Assembly (NCBI GenBank): GCA_003484545.1
Contig: DNCF01000281.1
Span: 1 to 7,018, forward strand
Length of the DNA stretch: 7,018 nt
Source: Massilia sp.
Lineage (GTDB): Bacteria; Pseudomonadota; Gammaproteobacteria; Burkholderiales; Burkholderiaceae_D
Reading direction: 5' to 3'
In this document: positions 6,668 to 7,018 of the stretch, one piece after another
Layout of the letters: each line of letters opens with the position of its first letter
Position numbering within the stretch: position 1 is the first letter of the stretch
Program-made: the position numbers and the translations under genes
Notes under the pieces: model-generated
Seen by the model: only the letters and a program-made list of their open reading frames with translations
The model's database searches: none
What the model was told of the DNA's origin: nothing

Positions 6668-6682
6668 CGGCCAATAAGGCCG
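6668..6682 (+). repeat. Small inverted repeat and AATAAGGC direct repeat after argG
   Basis: CGGCC (6668-6672) and GGCCG (6678-6682) flank AATAA and can form a 5-bp stem just after the argG stop. AATAAGGC also occurs twice, at 6661-6668 (containing the argG TAA) and 6673-6680, a 12-base-spaced duplication. It may be a relic of a short local duplication. A role in the 3' end is possible but unsupported. Confidence 0.35.
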
Positions 6683-6695
6683 TCGCTGTTGCCTG

Positions 6696-6723
6696 AAAAA
6701 GCCGCCCGCGGGCGGCTTTTTTT
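6696..6723. terminator. Bidirectional intrinsic terminator between argG and the SCO-like gene
   Basis: AAAAA (6696-6700), the palindrome GCCGCCCGCGGGCGGC (6701-6716) and seven T (6717-6723) form a GC-rich stem of 6 bp with a 4-base loop. It has a T-run on the plus strand and, through the A-run, five T on the minus strand. It ends argG transcription and, from the other side, the convergent gene whose stop is at 6738-6736. Confidence 0.93.
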
Positions 6724-6735
6724 ACGTCCCGGCCA

Positions 6736-7018
6736 CTACAGGTAGGCCATGATCGCGTCGACGAGCTGGCGCGTGCTGGCCGTCGCCGGCACCATCGACC
6801 AGCGGTCGCGCGCGTCGTGGCCGATGCGCAACATGCCGGTATGCTGCTTCAGGTCGGCGTCGGCCGCCGGGTCCAGGTTGTAGAAGCCGAGCCGGCGCCG
6901 CAACAGGTCCACCTCGGCCGGCCGCCCGGTGAGGAAGGTCCAGCCCTGGCGCACGCGGTGCCGGCGCATGTAGCGCCGCAGGTCTTCCGGCCGGTCGAGG
7001 GCCGGCTGCAGGGTCAGC
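6736..7018 (-). CDS. SCO1/SenC-family copper protein, C-terminal part (cut by right window edge)
   Basis: The minus-strand frame is open from the right edge to the TAG at 6738-6736, giving 93 visible residues. No start is in view; the internal ATG at 6969 is too far into the fold to be the true start. The visible part begins with LTLQPALDRPEDLRRYMRRH, matching the SCO strand and helix usually written as VDPERDTPE. It continues with GWTFLTGRP and LRRRLGFYNLDP. QHTGMLRIG follows and holds the histidine expected to bind copper with the CxxxC pair, which lies outside the window. SCO proteins are thioredoxin-fold, membrane-anchored or periplasmic, and deliver copper to the CuA site of cytochrome oxidase or act as thiol-disulfide reductants. 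The LTLQP form is a divergent SCO branch, so the oxidase role is less certain. It converges on argG with a shared terminator. Confidence 0.78.
   Translation of the reverse strand, partial: LTLQPALDRPEDLRRYMRRHRVRQGWTFLTGRPAEVDLLRRRLGFYNLDPAADADLKQHTGMLRIGHDARDRWSMVPATASTRQLVDAIMAYL

Noticed and set aside
4653..6674. Minus-strand open frame of 673 codons antisense to argF, the VOC gene and argG
   Set aside because: It lies opposite well-conserved genes, has no recognisable domain and low-complexity composition, and stays open only because stop codons are rare in the reverse frames of GC-rich genes.

Overview
The window reads as ordinary chromosome from a high-GC betaproteobacterium, most likely in Burkholderiales, family Oxalobacteraceae (Massilia/Telluria-like). 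This is inferred from the style of the proteins (Orn, RsgA, ArgF and the roughly 400-residue ArgG class), the strong G/C bias at third codon positions, and the order orn / M48 protease / pterin dehydratase / rsgA. No database search was possible. Coding density is high and no gap between genes exceeds about 135 bases. I see no mobile element, CRISPR array, tRNA, rRNA or sign of recent transfer.

Layout, left to right. (1) Bases 1-672, minus strand: the N-terminal 224 residues of a PAS-GAF sensory protein, cut by the left edge. (2) Bases 762-1367, minus strand: oligoribonuclease (orn). (3) A 47-base divergent promoter region. (4) Bases 1415-3899, plus strand: a tightly coupled run of a Ste24-like M48 membrane metalloprotease, a pterin-4a-carbinolamine dehydratase and the ribosome-assembly GTPase RsgA, joined by two ATGA stop/start overlaps. 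(5) A hairpin at the rsgA stop, then a consensus TATAAT just before argF. (6) Bases 3973-5297: argF and a small VOC (glyoxalase-fold) protein coupled by a TAATG overlap. (7) A 135-base leader, then argG (5433-6665). (8) A strong bidirectional intrinsic terminator at 6696-6723. (9) Bases 6736-7018, minus strand: the C-terminal end of a SCO1/SenC-like copper protein, cut by the right edge.

Functionally, the left half is housekeeping RNA and ribosome maintenance (Orn clears very short RNAs and pGpG; RsgA matures the 30S subunit) plus membrane proteolysis. The right half holds two consecutive steps of arginine synthesis: ArgF makes citrulline from ornithine and ArgG makes argininosuccinate from citrulline. 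The least explained items are the VOC protein coupled to argF, the structured argF promoter, and the argG leader. I found no convincing new biological system, and the findings are scored accordingly.
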